NCBI RefSeq assembly: GCF_014174355.1
Contig: NZ_JABEQF010000001.1
Location: forward strand, 310,001-374,000
Origin: Gluconacetobacter azotocaptans
Lineage (GTDB): Bacteria > Pseudomonadota > Alphaproteobacteria > Acetobacterales > Acetobacteraceae
Direction: 5' to 3'
Length of the DNA: 64,000 nt
Shown here: one piece after another, positions 26,763 to 38,688 of the stretch
How positions within the stretch are numbered: position 1 is the first letter of the stretch
How the letters are laid out: every line of letters starts with the position of its first letter
Program-made: the position numbers and the translations under genes
The notes under the pieces: generated by a model
What the model was told of the DNA's origin: nothing
Databases searched by the model: none
Seen by the model: the letters and a program-made list of their open reading frames with translations, nothing else

Positions 26763-28795
26763 GACGTCGCCTGACGATGACGTCGCGCCTGACGGACCTG
26801 CCCCTGTGGTATCGTTTCTATCTGGAACTGCTGCCGTTCCCCGGACGGGCGCGCGCGGCGCTGCTGGTAGCGGCGACCTGCGCGGTCGTGCTCGTGCTGT
26901 GCGATTCCATCCACTCCATCCTGCCGGCCTACTCGCTGTACATGGTGTTCTTCTGCTGGCAGGAATCGTCGGCCAAATCAGTGACAATGGCGGGCCTGCT
27001 GATCATCGTCAGCACCATCTGCCTGCTTGGCGTGGGGAACCTGTTGTCGATCCTGGTCGCAGGTTCCGCCGGGTTTCGGATCGGCTGCATCGTCGGGCTG
27101 ACATTCTGCGGCTTCTTCCTGGCCCGGACGACGAAGCTGGGGCCGGTCGCTTCGGTGATCGCGTTCTTCGAGGTCTATACTCTTAGCCTGATCGACGTCC
27201 TGCCCGATCCCGCGCTGATAACCCGCATCTACTTCTGGGTGTGGGTGATGATCGTCGTGCCGATGCTGGTGAGCATCGCCGGCAATCTTCTGGCGGGCGA
27301 ACGACCGTTCGATCTGTTGCGGGACCGGCTGGCCCAGCGGCTGCAGGTCGTGGCGGCAATGGCCGCGCGGCCCGGCGCCGACGGACGGGCGCTGCTGGCG
27401 CAACTGGTGCGCGAGGGCGACGAGGCGCTTCTCGATTTCTATAAGCAGGCGACACGGCGGATGGGTGGCGTCCGTGGCGAGGCCTACGGGCACGCCATCG
27501 CGCTGACCGGTCGCCTGGCGACGGTGATGCTGGCCTTGCCCGACGATGCGCGCACGGCGGACGGGCTGGCGGCGCCGCTGGACCGGCTGGCCGCCTGGTG
27601 CCGGTCTCTGGCGGCCAGCCTGGGGGGCGGCGACCAGGGCGGCGCGCTGTTGGACAGCATGCCGGGGATGGTTCCGGCGGCCCTCGCGCCGCCGTTCGGC
27701 AGCATCGTCGTGGAGGCAGGGGACATCGTGCGCCGTATCGCCACGGCGTTGTCCGGCGACAGGCCGGCCGGGGCCGAAGGCGCGCCGTCGCCACCGGGCT
27801 CGCCCGCCGCGCCGTTCCTGCGTGCCGATGCGTTTTCGAATCCCGACCATGTGCGTTTCGGCCTGAAAGCCACCCTTGCGGTCCTGATCTGCTACGGCAC
27901 GTTTCGCATTCTGGACTGGAACGATATTTCAACCGCGCTGGTCACCTGCTTCTTCGTGGCGCTCGGCACGCTGGAGGAGACGGTCCACAAGGCGACATTG
28001 AGGATCGGCGGCGCATTGGTGGGGGGCGGGGCCGGAATTCTGTCCATCCTGTTCCTGATGCCGGCCATGACGGATATCGGCCACCTGGCGCTGCTGATCT
28101 TTGCCGGCAGCCTGGTGGCGGGCTGGATTTCGGTGGGCTCGGAACGGATTTCGTATTTCGGATGGCAGGCGGCGCTGGCCTTCTTCATCGTGCTGCTCAG
28201 CACCTCGGTCCTGCATCCCGGCGCGGGGCCGACGCTGGACATGCAGACCGCGCGGGACCGCGTGCTGGGGATCGTGCTGGGCAATGTGGTCATGGCCGTC
28301 GTGTTCGCGACCCTCTGGCCCGTCAGCATCGCGGCCACGGTCGACGATGCGCTGACGCGTGCGCGCGACGCGCTGGCCGAGATGATCGCGCCGGCGCCCG
28401 GCGACGAGGATGCCGGCGTCATCGGGGTCTCGCGCCGGTTGCGTGCGGCCCTGGCGGCAGCGAACCGCGCGGCGGATTATCTGTCCTTTCGTCCGCGCGA
28501 TGTCAGGACGTCGCATGCGGACGACCGGGCGCTGCGGGTGCTGGAAGCCATCGAAAGCCTGTGCATTGCCGCGACGGTGCTCGACGGGTTGCCGCGTGAC
28601 CCGGACGGCGCGGGCCGGCCGTTGGCGTCCGCCATGGCCGATGCCGTTCGACGGGGCGGCGGCGCGATTGCCGACGCGCTGGAAATGCTGCGGGCCGACC
28701 AGGCGATCCGGGATGACGCCGGCGGGCAGGCCCGCCTGTACTGGCATGGGCGCATGGCGCGGGGGCTGGAGGCGCTGGGGATGGCGGAACGATGA
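26759..28795 (+). CDS. mdtO: MdtO-like FUSC inner membrane protein
   Basis: A 678-residue inner membrane protein of the fusaric acid resistance / aromatic acid exporter superfamily (FUSC), matching MdtO in length. It has two blocks of about five to six hydrophobic segments (residues near 30-180 and 370-530) separated by a soluble region and followed by a soluble C-terminus. It is the energised component of the tripartite pump, expected to expel aromatic or planar compounds. It overlaps the genes on both sides by four bases. Confidence 0.86.
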   Translation: MRRRLTMTSRLTDLPLWYRFYLELLPFPGRARAALLVAATCAVVLVLCDSIHSILPAYSLYMVFFCWQESSAKSVTMAGLLIIVSTICLLGVGNLLSILVAGSAGFRIGCIVGLTFCGFFLARTTKLGPVASVIAFFEVYTLSLIDVLPDPALITRIYFWVWVMIVVPMLVSIAGNLLAGERPFDLLRDRLAQRLQVVAAMAARPGADGRALLAQLVREGDEALLDFYKQATRRMGGVRGEAYGHAIALTGRLATVMLALPDDARTADGLAAPLDRLAAWCRSLAASLGGGDQGGALLDSMPGMVPAALAPPFGSIVVEAGDIVRRIATALSGDRPAGAEGAPSPPGSPAAPFLRADAFSNPDHVRFGLKATLAVLICYGTFRILDWNDISTALVTCFFVALGTLEETVHKATLRIGGALVGGGAGILSILFLMPAMTDIGHLALLIFAGSLVAGWISVGSERISYFGWQAALAFFIVLLSTSVLHPGAGPTLDMQTARDRVLGIVLGNVVMAVVFATLWPVSIAATVDDALTRARDALAEMIAPAPGDEDAGVIGVSRRLRAALAAANRAADYLSFRPRDVRTSHADDRALRVLEAIESLCIAATVLDGLPRDPDGAGRPLASAMADAVRRGGGAIADALEMLRADQAIRDDAGGQARLYWHGRMARGLEALGMAER

Positions 28796-30360
28796 GGCGC
28801 GGCGTTCCTTCGCCGACGTCGGCGCTGGCGGCCATGCTGGCGGTCGGCCTGCTTGCCGGTGGTTGTGCCTCCTCCACCTCTACGTCCACGCCAGAGGCCC
28901 CCGCTCCGGCCTGGCCGTCCCTCGCCAACCCAGTGCGCCGGGATATGGGGGATGGGGTGCGGGTGGGAACAGGACACGCCGCGCCGCGCCAGGAGGATCG
29001 CCCGGTCATCGCGGGCCGTGTCTATGACCTGACGGATCTGATCGACCTGGCCGAGGCGACGAACCCGCGCACGCGCGGCGCATGGAACCGGGCGCGGAAC
29101 GCGGCGCAGGGCATCGGCTTGGCGCGCGCGCTGTATCTGCCGCACCTCGCGCTGTCCGTCATGGCGGGGTATCAGACGGCGGCGGTGCCGCTACCGGCCT
29201 ATCTGACGGCGGGCCAGGGATGGTTCACGCTGCAGACCGCCGAAATCATCCCGATGCTGACGGTGAACTGGCTGCTGTTCGATTTCGGCAAACGCGATGC
29301 CGAGATGGAGGTGGCGCGGCAGCTTGCCTTCGCCTCGGATGCCGGCTTTACCGGGGAACATCAGCGCCTGATGTTCGATGTCTGCCGCACCTATTTCCAG
29401 CTTAGCGCCGCGCGCGAGAGGACGCGCGCCGCCGGGCAGGCCCTGGCGGATGCCACGATTGTCGAGACGGCGGCGCGGGCGCGGCGGGGTCAGGGCATCG
29501 CGACGTCGATCGAGGTCGCGCAGGCGGTCCAGGCGACGGCCCAGGCCCGTTTCGCCCTGGTCGGGGCACAGGGGCAGGAAAGCACCGCCTATACCGACCT
29601 GCTGCACGCGGCCGGGCTGCCGTATGACACGATGATCGCGGTGCGCGATGCGGCGGATCGTCCGCTGCCATCGGGTGCGGACCAGAACCTGGACCGGCTG
29701 GTGCAGAAGGCGGTGGCGACGCGGCCGGACGTCCAGGCGTCGCTGGCGTCGGTGCGGGCTAGCCAGGCCCGGGTGCGTTCCGCCCAGGCCGATTTCCGGC
29801 CCAGGATCTTCATGACCGGCAATGTGGCGGGCAATATCGGCTGGTTTTCCGCCCGCCTGCACGGCAACGCCGCGAACGCGCTGGCCGCCCAGGGGCTGTC
29901 GCCGTCCGTGCCTGATTACACGATGTCCCAACCCATGGCGGGGGTGATGATGGGGCTTTCGGTCCCGCTTTACGATGGCGGGATGCGACGCAGCCAACTG
30001 GCCTCGGCCCGCGCGCAGGCGGATTCGGCGGCGGCGGACCTGGAGCAGATGCGGCAGAACGCGGCGCAGGAGGTCGTCGGCAGCTATAATGCGTTGCGCA
30101 CCGGCCTGGCCGCCTTCCGTGCGGCCGAGGCTCTGCTGCGGGCGGCGACCGTGACGCATGACGCCGCCTTGGACGCCTATCGCCACGGTCTGGGCACCAT
30201 GCAGGATGTAGCGATGGCCACCATCGGGCTGGAAACCGCGCGGCAGGACCGCGCCGATTCTCATGCCGCGGCGTTGACCGCGGCGGCGGCCCTGGCCTTC
30301 GCGACCGGGGCGCTGGGGTCGGCGTCGGCCGCCCCGCTGGCGCCCGACCCGGCGCCATGA
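28792..30360 (+). CDS. mdtP: MdtP-like outer membrane channel lipoprotein
   Basis: A 522-residue outer membrane efflux protein of the TolC/OprM group. It carries a lipobox (LLAGGC, lipid Cys near residue 25) and the two OEP repeats with long helical stretches. It forms the outer membrane exit of the pump made with the MdtN- and MdtO-like proteins. The four-base overlap with the mdtO gene makes this the last of four coupled genes. A hairpin at 30374-30398 lies before the convergent glcB end. Confidence 0.88.
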   Translation: MRRGVPSPTSALAAMLAVGLLAGGCASSTSTSTPEAPAPAWPSLANPVRRDMGDGVRVGTGHAAPRQEDRPVIAGRVYDLTDLIDLAEATNPRTRGAWNRARNAAQGIGLARALYLPHLALSVMAGYQTAAVPLPAYLTAGQGWFTLQTAEIIPMLTVNWLLFDFGKRDAEMEVARQLAFASDAGFTGEHQRLMFDVCRTYFQLSAARERTRAAGQALADATIVETAARARRGQGIATSIEVAQAVQATAQARFALVGAQGQESTAYTDLLHAAGLPYDTMIAVRDAADRPLPSGADQNLDRLVQKAVATRPDVQASLASVRASQARVRSAQADFRPRIFMTGNVAGNIGWFSARLHGNAANALAAQGLSPSVPDYTMSQPMAGVMMGLSVPLYDGGMRRSQLASARAQADSAAADLEQMRQNAAQEVVGSYNALRTGLAAFRAAEALLRAATVTHDAALDAYRHGLGTMQDVAMATIGLETARQDRADSHAAALTAAAALAFATGALGSASAAPLAPDPAP

Positions 30361-30373
30361 TGGGTCGTCGCGA

Positions 30374-30398
30374 CCCCGGCGGGCATCCGCCTTCGGGG
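30374..30398. terminator. possible bidirectional terminator
   Basis: A GC-rich hairpin: CCCC GGCGG with loop GCAT and CCGCC, then a three-base bulge and GGGG. It lies in the 52-base gap between the convergent mdtP and glcB ends. No T-run follows on either strand, so it may only slow polymerase. Confidence 0.4.
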
Positions 30399-30412
30399 CC
30401 GCGACCGTCGCC

Positions 30413-32626
30413 TTACAGCGATGCCCGGTCCAGTTCCGGCGTCGTCTGCCGGGTGTGGGGAGCGGCCTCCTTTGCCGCGCGCCGCCAGCGATGCAACGTG
30501 GCCTCGGTATAGCCGTTGGGTTGCACGGCGCCCTTGAACACCAGGTCGGAGGCGGCGCGGAAGGCCGGTCCCGCCGTGTAGTGGGACAGGGGACGATAGC
30601 CGGGCTCGTCCCGGTTCTGGTCGTCGACCACCGCGGACATGCGCGTCATCGACGTCCGCACATCGTCTTCCGAGACGATGGCGTGACGCAGCCAGTTCGC
30701 CACGTGCTGCGAGGAAATGCGCAGGGTCGCCCGATCCTCCATCAGGCCGACATCATGCAGGTCCGGCACTTTCGAGCAGCCGATGCCCATATCCACCCAG
30801 CGCACGACATAGCCCAGGATGCCTTGTATGTTGTTGTCCACTTCCTCGCGGATTTCGGCGGCCGACCAGTCGGGCGTCCGGGCCAGCGGCAGGGTCAGCA
30901 ACTGTTCGATCGCAGCCGGCGGCACCGTTTCCAGCCGGGCCTGGATCGCGGCGACATCGACGAAATGATAATGCAGCGCATGCAGCGTCGCCGCCGTGGG
31001 CGAGGGCACCCACGCCGTGCTGGCGCCGGCGCGGGGATGCGCCGATTTCTGCGCCATCATGTCGGCCATGCGGTCGGGCATCGCCCACATGCCCTTGCCG
31101 ATCTGGGCCTTTCCCTTCAGGCCGCAGGCCAGGCCGATGGCCACGTTGCGCTGCTCGTAGGCCGCCATCCAGGGTTCGGCGCGCATGTCGGCCTTCCGCA
31201 CGACCGGGCCGGCCTGCATGCAGTAATGGATTTCGTCGCCCGTGCGGTCCAGGAAGCCGGTATTGATGAACACCACCCGTTCGCGGGCGGCATGGATGCA
31301 GGCGGCCAGGTTGGCGCTGGTGCGCCGTTCCTCGTCCATGATGCCCATCTTGATGGTGTTCGGCGCCAGGTCCAGCAGGCGTTCGACCCGCGCGAACAGG
31401 GCGTTCGACAGGGCGACTTCCTCCGGCCCATGCATCTTCGGCTTGACGATATAGATCGACCCCGCCCGGCTGTTGGTCGTCCGCGACCCGCCGCGCAGAT
31501 CGTGCAGGCCGATCGCCGCCGTGATGGCCGCGTCCAGCACGCCCTCGGGCACCGGATGATCGGCCTGGTCCAGGATCGCGTCGGTGAACATGTGATGGCC
31601 CACGTTGCGGATCAGCATCAGGCTGCGTCCGGGCAGCACCAGCGTCGTGCCGTCGGGCGCGGTATAATGGCGATCGCGGGCCAGGCGCCGTTCCAGCAGG
31701 CGGCCGCCCTTGCGGAACGAGGCCGCGAGCGTGCCCTGCATCAGGCCCAGCCAGTTGCGATAGACCAGGATCTTGTCCTCGACATCCACGGCCGCGACGC
31801 TGTCCTCGCAATCCATGATGGTGCTGAGCGCGGATTCGGCGATGACGTCCGACACGCCGGCGCGGTCGCGGCTGCCGATCGCCGAGGACGGGTCGAAGCA
31901 CAGTTCGATATGCAGCCCGTTGTTGCGCAGCAGCACGACGCGCGGCGCTTCGGCCGGGCCCGAGAACCCGGCGAATTGCGCGGGTGTGCGTAAGCCGGCG
32001 GGGGCCGACCCGTCCCCGAAGTCGGCGACCAGCCGGCCGTCGGCGACGTGATAGCGCGTCACTTCCGCATGGTTGCCGCGCGCCAGGGGCATGATTTCGT
32101 CAAGCAGCAGCCTGACGCGGCGAATGACCAGATCGCCGCGCGCGGTATCGAAGGCGGCGCCGGGGACGCTGCCGCCGGCGTACGGTTCGGCGTCCGTGCC
32201 GTACAGCGCGTCGTACAGGCTGCCCCACCGGGCGTTGGCGGCATTCAGGGCGTAGCGGGCGTTCGTGACCGGCACCACCAGTTGCGGGCCGGCGATCCGT
32301 GCGATCTCGTCATCGACATGCGTGGTGGTGATCGAGAAAGATTTCGGTTCCTTCGCGATATATCCGATATCGCGCAAGGTCTTGATCTGTGCCCCGATGT
32401 CGCCCGGGTCATGCCCGGGCGATGTCAGGATCTGATCCACCGCCTGCTGCATCAGGCGTCGCCGTGCCAATGCATTCAGGATCTTCGGCGTGAAGGTGGA
32501 GACGATTTCGGAAAATCCGGTCCAGAAACGGGTGGCGGCGATACCCGTCCCGGGCAGGACTTCGTGGGTTACGAAATCGTCGAGGGCGTGGTCGATGCGC
32601 AGTTGGCCGATCGTGCGACGGGACAT
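30413..32626 (-). CDS. glcB: malate synthase G
   Basis: A 737-residue malate synthase G, which condenses glyoxylate and acetyl-CoA to malate in the cytoplasm. The length and the segments MGIMDEERRTSANL, NTGFLDRTGDEIHYCMQAG and GCSKVPD match the type G form. The ATG follows GGGGGAAA. It lies 53 bases downstream of aceA on the same strand, so the two glyoxylate-bypass enzymes are cotranscribed. Regulation by the RamB-like protein encoded beyond aceA is likely. Confidence 0.95.
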   Translation of the reverse strand: MSRRTIGQLRIDHALDDFVTHEVLPGTGIAATRFWTGFSEIVSTFTPKILNALARRRLMQQAVDQILTSPGHDPGDIGAQIKTLRDIGYIAKEPKSFSITTTHVDDEIARIAGPQLVVPVTNARYALNAANARWGSLYDALYGTDAEPYAGGSVPGAAFDTARGDLVIRRVRLLLDEIMPLARGNHAEVTRYHVADGRLVADFGDGSAPAGLRTPAQFAGFSGPAEAPRVVLLRNNGLHIELCFDPSSAIGSRDRAGVSDVIAESALSTIMDCEDSVAAVDVEDKILVYRNWLGLMQGTLAASFRKGGRLLERRLARDRHYTAPDGTTLVLPGRSLMLIRNVGHHMFTDAILDQADHPVPEGVLDAAITAAIGLHDLRGGSRTTNSRAGSIYIVKPKMHGPEEVALSNALFARVERLLDLAPNTIKMGIMDEERRTSANLAACIHAARERVVFINTGFLDRTGDEIHYCMQAGPVVRKADMRAEPWMAAYEQRNVAIGLACGLKGKAQIGKGMWAMPDRMADMMAQKSAHPRAGASTAWVPSPTAATLHALHYHFVDVAAIQARLETVPPAAIEQLLTLPLARTPDWSAAEIREEVDNNIQGILGYVVRWVDMGIGCSKVPDLHDVGLMEDRATLRISSQHVANWLRHAIVSEDDVRTSMTRMSAVVDDQNRDEPGYRPLSHYTAGPAFRAASDLVFKGAVQPNGYTEATLHRWRRAAKEAAPHTRQTTPELDRASL

Positions 32627-32679
32627 GATGTTTCCCCCAAAGCGTAAGTATGGACGCGGATTTTCCGAACGTTAAAAGA

Positions 32680-33987
32680 TCAGGCAGGCGCCGTGTTCTT
32701 GTCGAACGACACATCGGCATGGAACTGGTCGGTTTCCGTCGAGCCCGCCATGGCGGCGGTGGAGGTATGTCCGCCCCCCGCCACGGTCGCGACGGCGTCG
32801 AACCAGCCCGTGCCGACCTCGCGCTGGTGGCGCGTGGCGGTGTAGCCGTCGACCTCGGCCCCGAATTCGGCTTCCTGCAATTCGGAATAGGCGGCCATGC
32901 CGCGTTCCGCGTAGCCGTGCGCCAGCTTGAACATCGAATAGTTCAGGCTATGGAAGCCGGCCAGCGTCACGAACTGGAACCGGTAACCCATCGCCCCGAT
33001 GGTGCGCTGGAATTCGGCGATTTCGCGCGGCGACAGCTTCTTCTTCCAGTTGAAGGATGGCGAGCAGTTATAGGCCAGCATCTTGCCCGGATACTGTTTG
33101 TGGACGGCTTCGGCGAACTGCTCGGCCTCCTTCAGGTTGGGCTCCGACGTCTCCCACCACAGCAGGTCGGCATAGGGCGCGTAGGCCAGCGAACGGGCGA
33201 TGGCATAGTCCACGCCCAGGCCCTCGCGGATGCGGAAGAAGCCTTCGCGGGTGCGCTCGCCGGTCAGGAACGGCCGGTCGCGTTCGTCGATGTCCGACGT
33301 CAGCAACTGCGCCGCGTGGCTGTCGGTGCGGCAGATCAGGACGGTGGGCACGCCCTCGACGTCCGCCGCCAGGCGCGCCGCGTTCAGCGAGCGGATATGC
33401 TGGCCGATCGGGATCAGCACCTTGCCGCCCAGATGGCCGCATTTTTTCTCGGACGCCAACTGGTCCTCGAAATGCACGCCGGCGGCGCCCGCGGCGATCA
33501 TCGCACGCATCAGTTCGAAGACGTTCAGCGGGCCGCCGAACCCGGCCTCGGCGTCGGCCACGATCGGGGCCATCCAGTACTGGCCGCGATCGCCTTCCTG
33601 GGTCGCGATCTCGTCACAGCGGCGCAACGCATTGTTGATGCGGCGCACGACGTTGGGCACCGAATTGACCGGGTACAGCGACTGGTCGGGATACATCTCG
33701 CCCGCCAGGTTGGCGTCGGCCGCCACCTGCCAGCCGGACAGGTAGATGGCCTTCAGCCCGGCCTTGACCTGCTGCATCGCCTGGTTGCCGGTCAGCGCGC
33801 CCAGCGCGTTGATGTAGGGCTCGGTCTTCAGCAGGTGCCACAGGCGTGCGGCCCCCATTTCGGCCAGGGTATGGCGGATGCGGAACGAGCCGGACAACCG
33901 CGCCACGTCGCGCGCGTCATGGTCGCGCTGGATCCCGGCGAAGCGTTCCGGATCGTTCATGAAGGTTTCGATGGATTCGATGGACAT
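32680..33987 (-). CDS. aceA: isocitrate lyase
   Basis: A 435-residue isocitrate lyase that splits isocitrate into succinate and glyoxylate. The catalytic signature KKCGHLGGK is at 181-189 (Cys183), and the substrate segments [10 protein letters not shown] and SPSFNWKK are present. The ATG follows AAGGGGG. It is the promoter-proximal gene of an aceA-glcB operon and is divergent from the regulator gene at 34133; 145 bases separate the starts, and operator-like repeats lie at 34081-34120. Confidence 0.96.
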   Translation of the reverse strand: MSIESIETFMNDPERFAGIQRDHDARDVARLSGSFRIRHTLAEMGAARLWHLLKTEPYINALGALTGNQAMQQVKAGLKAIYLSGWQVAADANLAGEMYPDQSLYPVNSVPNVVRRINNALRRCDEIATQEGDRGQYWMAPIVADAEAGFGGPLNVFELMRAMIAAGAAGVHFEDQLASEKKCGHLGGKVLIPIGQHIRSLNAARLAADVEGVPTVLICRTDSHAAQLLTSDIDERDRPFLTGERTREGFFRIREGLGVDYAIARSLAYAPYADLLWWETSEPNLKEAEQFAEAVHKQYPGKMLAYNCSPSFNWKKKLSPREIAEFQRTIGAMGYRFQFVTLAGFHSLNYSMFKLAHGYAERGMAAYSELQEAEFGAEVDGYTATRHQREVGTGWFDAVATVAGGGHTSTAAMAGSTETDQFHADVSFDKNTAPA

Positions 33988-34080
33988 TGACGGACCCCCT
34001 TCTTCGATCGTCTTGTTCCATCAGTTAAGGGGGATGCGCTAATATGCGCCATATAAAAGAGGATAGGCGAAGATGAATGC

Positions 34081-34120
34081 TGTAAATGTTTTTACAAGTC
34101 GTTTTGTGTATTTGTAAAAC
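34081..34120. promoter_or_regulatory. TTTGTAAA/TTTACAAA-type repeats in the aceA-regulator gap
   Basis: TGTAAA at 34081-34086 pairs with TTTACA at 34091-34096. TTTACAA at 34091-34097 also pairs with TTGTAAA at 34112-34118. RamB in Corynebacterium binds an AAAGTTTGCAAA-like site at aceA, aceB and acs, and these repeats resemble that half-site. They end 13 bases upstream of the regulator start, where binding would repress that gene and could act on aceA too. Confidence 0.55.
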
Positions 34121-34132
34121 GAAGGAAAGATC

Positions 34133-35575
34133 ATGGCCCCCACGCGCATCGGCCGCATTATCCGGCGACTGCGGACCGAACGGTCGCTGTCCCAGCAGGG
34201 ACTGGCCACGCGGCTTGGCATATCGTCCAGCTATCTCAACCTGATCGAACACGACCAGCGCAGCGTGACGGCGTCTTTGCTGATCAAGCTGACGCGGGCG
34301 CTGGACGTGTCGATCGAAACCCTGTCGGGCATTGACGAGCAGCGGCTGGAAGGCCTGTTGCAAGAGGCCCTGTGCGACCCGCTGCTGGGCGCGCATGGAG
34401 TGCCGGCGCCGGAAATCGCCGCGCTGGCGGCGCAGCCCGACGCCGCGCGGGCGGTCCTGACGCTGCATCAGGCGTTCCGAGCAGCCCATCATGACGCGAC
34501 GCGCCTGATGCTGCCGACCGGCACGCGCGTGATTTTGCCGCAGGAGGAAGCGCGTCTGGTCTATGACGAACGCCTGAACTACTTTTCCGAGCTGGAAGAC
34601 GCTGCCGAACGGGTCCGCACGGACATGGCGCATGGCGCGCGCCTGCCCGATGCCGATGCGCTGCCGCCGTCGGAAAGCAACCATATGATCGCGACCCGGC
34701 TGCGCCAGCATCATGGAATCGTGGTGCGGATCGCGCCCCTGGACGGGGCGTTCCGGCGATATGACCCCGACAGCCGGCTGCTGCTGCTGTCCGATCTGCT
34801 GCCCCGGGAAAGCCGTGGATTCCAGTTGGCGTTCCAGTTGATGCTGATCGAAGGCCGCGACAGCGTGGAGCGCCTGCTGCACGACATCGCGCCGAGCAGC
34901 GAGGAGGCGCGCCTGTTTATCCGCATCGGCCTGGTGAACTATGCCGCCGCCGCGCTGCTGATGCCGTATTCGGCCTTCCTGTCGGCCGCGACCGCGCTGC
35001 GCTACGACCTCGATATCCTGTCCGCCCGCTTCGGCGTGTCGTACCAGCAGGCGGCGCAGCGGCTGTCGACCCTGCAGAAGCCCGGCGAACGGGGCGTGCC
35101 GTTTTTCTTCGTGCGGACCGACCCGGCCGGCAACATCACCAAGAGTTTTTCCGCCTGCGGTTTTCCGGTTCCGCGCCAGGGAAATTCCTGCCCGCAGTGG
35201 AACGCCAATACCTGCTTTTCCACGCCCGGTGTCACGCAGGCGCAGGTGGCCCAGTTCACCGACGGCCGGACCTTCCTGTGCTTCTCGCGCACGGTCACGG
35301 GTATTTCAACCGGATGGAACGATATCCGTCCGGTGCATGCGGTGGCCATGGGATGCGACATCACCCGGGCCGGCGAGATCGTCTATTCCGATCGGCTGAA
35401 TCTTCAGGCCCCGGCCATACCTGTTGGAATTTCCTGTCATTTGTGTGAATGGACCGAATGCCGGTCGCGTGCGTTCCCGCCCTTGCACCATCGCCTGGCG
35501 CCGGACATCAATCGCCGGGATTCGCTTCCGTTCACCTTCAGTCCGGCCCCGCCCGCCGGTTCGGAGCACGGCTGA
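34133..35575 (+). CDS. RamB-like short-chain acyl-CoA regulator
   Basis: A 480-residue regulator with an XRE helix-turn-helix (about residues 5-60, LSQQGLATRLGISSSYLNLIE), an IrrE/DUF955-like central part and a DUF2083-type C-terminal section rich in Cys (GNSCPQWNANTC, ISCHLCEWTEC). This is the RamB / short-chain fatty acyl regulator family, which controls glyoxylate-bypass and acetate or propionate genes in response to acyl-CoA. It is divergent from aceA and upstream of an acetyl-CoA synthetase gene. The ATG follows AAGGAAAG. Operator-like repeats lie just upstream. Confidence 0.9.
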   Translation: MAPTRIGRIIRRLRTERSLSQQGLATRLGISSSYLNLIEHDQRSVTASLLIKLTRALDVSIETLSGIDEQRLEGLLQEALCDPLLGAHGVPAPEIAALAAQPDAARAVLTLHQAFRAAHHDATRLMLPTGTRVILPQEEARLVYDERLNYFSELEDAAERVRTDMAHGARLPDADALPPSESNHMIATRLRQHHGIVVRIAPLDGAFRRYDPDSRLLLLSDLLPRESRGFQLAFQLMLIEGRDSVERLLHDIAPSSEEARLFIRIGLVNYAAAALLMPYSAFLSAATALRYDLDILSARFGVSYQQAAQRLSTLQKPGERGVPFFFVRTDPAGNITKSFSACGFPVPRQGNSCPQWNANTCFSTPGVTQAQVAQFTDGRTFLCFSRTVTGISTGWNDIRPVHAVAMGCDITRAGEIVYSDRLNLQAPAIPVGISCHLCEWTECRSRAFPPLHHRLAPDINRRDSLPFTFSPAPPAGSEHG

Positions 35576-35698
35576 TCCCGAAAGCGGGCATGGGAATAGG
35601 GCTCGTGTCATGGGGGCGAAGCCGTTATATTCGCCGTTGGAAAAGGCTCCCAAGAAGTCGGATTTCATACCGATCAACCCATACGGATTGAACAAGCC

Positions 35699-37639
<1,941 letters not shown>

Positions 37640-37647
37640 CCCAACCC

Positions 37648-37671
37648 GGCAAGGGCCACCAGGCCCTTGCC
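37648..37671. terminator. bidirectional hairpin terminator
   Basis: A perfect 10-base-pair stem, GGCAAGGGCC and GGCCCTTGCC, with an ACCA loop. It lies between the convergent acs and NmrA-like genes, eight bases after the acs stop. It has no T-run, so it is probably a weak or rho-assisted terminator. Confidence 0.6.
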
Positions 37672-37693
37672 GTCGCCCCGGCCGGGTGCCGTG

Positions 37694-38572
37694 TCAGACC
37701 GCACTCCATTGTTGCGCCATGTCCGCCGCAAAGTCGCGATATGAGCGCGGCGGATGGCCCAGCAGCGTCGTCAGCCGGGCGATCTCGGCCCCGTCGGCCA
37801 TGGCGCCATCCTGCTGGTACCGCCGGAACATCAGCTTCAGGTCATAGGCCATCCACGCCGGCGCAAAGGCCCGGACGCGCTGTTCCAGCACCTCCAGGTC
37901 GTCGCCGCCGTAATGGATGGTCCTGCCCAGGGCCTCGCCCCAGATTGCGACGATGGCCTTGCCGGTCAGGCAGTCCGGTCCCACCAGATCATATGTCTCG
38001 CGGGGCAGGGGTGTTTCGCTGCGTTCGCGGCGCAGAAGTTCCTTGGCGGCCGCTTCGCCGATATCGCGCGTATCCACCATGGATATGCCTCTGCCGCCGA
38101 CGGGAGCGCCGTAGGCGCCGTGCGCCAGCAGCACGTCTTTCTGCTGCATGTCATTCTGGATGAAATACGACGGCCGCAGCACCGTAGCGGGCAGGTCGCA
38201 CGCGGCAATCATCCGCTCGACCGTATGCTTGCCCACGAAATGCGGCACGTCGGCATATATTTCCCCATTGAAGACCGAGAGATAGACGACGCCTTTCACG
38301 CCGGCCTCGCGGGCTGCATTCAGCGTGAGCATGGCCTGCGTCAGTTCGTCAGCGACATTCGGCACCAGCAGGAACAGGGTGCTGACCCCTTCCAGGGCCG
38401 TGCGGACGGCATCGATGTCCGACAGGTCGCCCCTGACCGGCCGGACACCGGTGGGGAGTTTCGCCTTTTCAGGCGTGCGTGTCAGGGCGCGGAGATCGGC
38501 ACCCTGTCCGTTCAGGGACGCTAAAACCTGGGAACCGATCGTGCCCGTGCCCCCGGTGATCAGGATTGTCAT
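37694..38572 (-). CDS. NmrA-like NAD(P)-binding reductase
   Basis: A 292-residue atypical short-chain dehydrogenase of the NmrA / NAD(P)H-binding group (related to quinone reductase YtfG). The Rossmann motif GGTGTIGSQV is at residues 7-16. There is no YxxxK pair at the usual place, in keeping with sensor or reductase members of this family. The ATG has AAGGAG upstream. It is divergent from the LysR gene, whose product probably controls it. Confidence 0.86.
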   Translation of the reverse strand: MTILITGGTGTIGSQVLASLNGQGADLRALTRTPEKAKLPTGVRPVRGDLSDIDAVRTALEGVSTLFLLVPNVADELTQAMLTLNAAREAGVKGVVYLSVFNGEIYADVPHFVGKHTVERMIAACDLPATVLRPSYFIQNDMQQKDVLLAHGAYGAPVGGRGISMVDTRDIGEAAAKELLRRERSETPLPRETYDLVGPDCLTGKAIVAIWGEALGRTIHYGGDDLEVLEQRVRAFAPAWMAYDLKLMFRRYQQDGAMADGAEIARLTTLLGHPPRSYRDFAADMAQQWSAV

Positions 38573-38688
38573 GTCGAAAACTCCTTGGAACCGGTCGCGA
38601 TGGTGCGGCCTTGAGAAAAACTAGCTGTTCCATGATCCGTCGTAAGGCAGCATGATCGGGACGACATGTCTCATGAATGGAACGCGCG

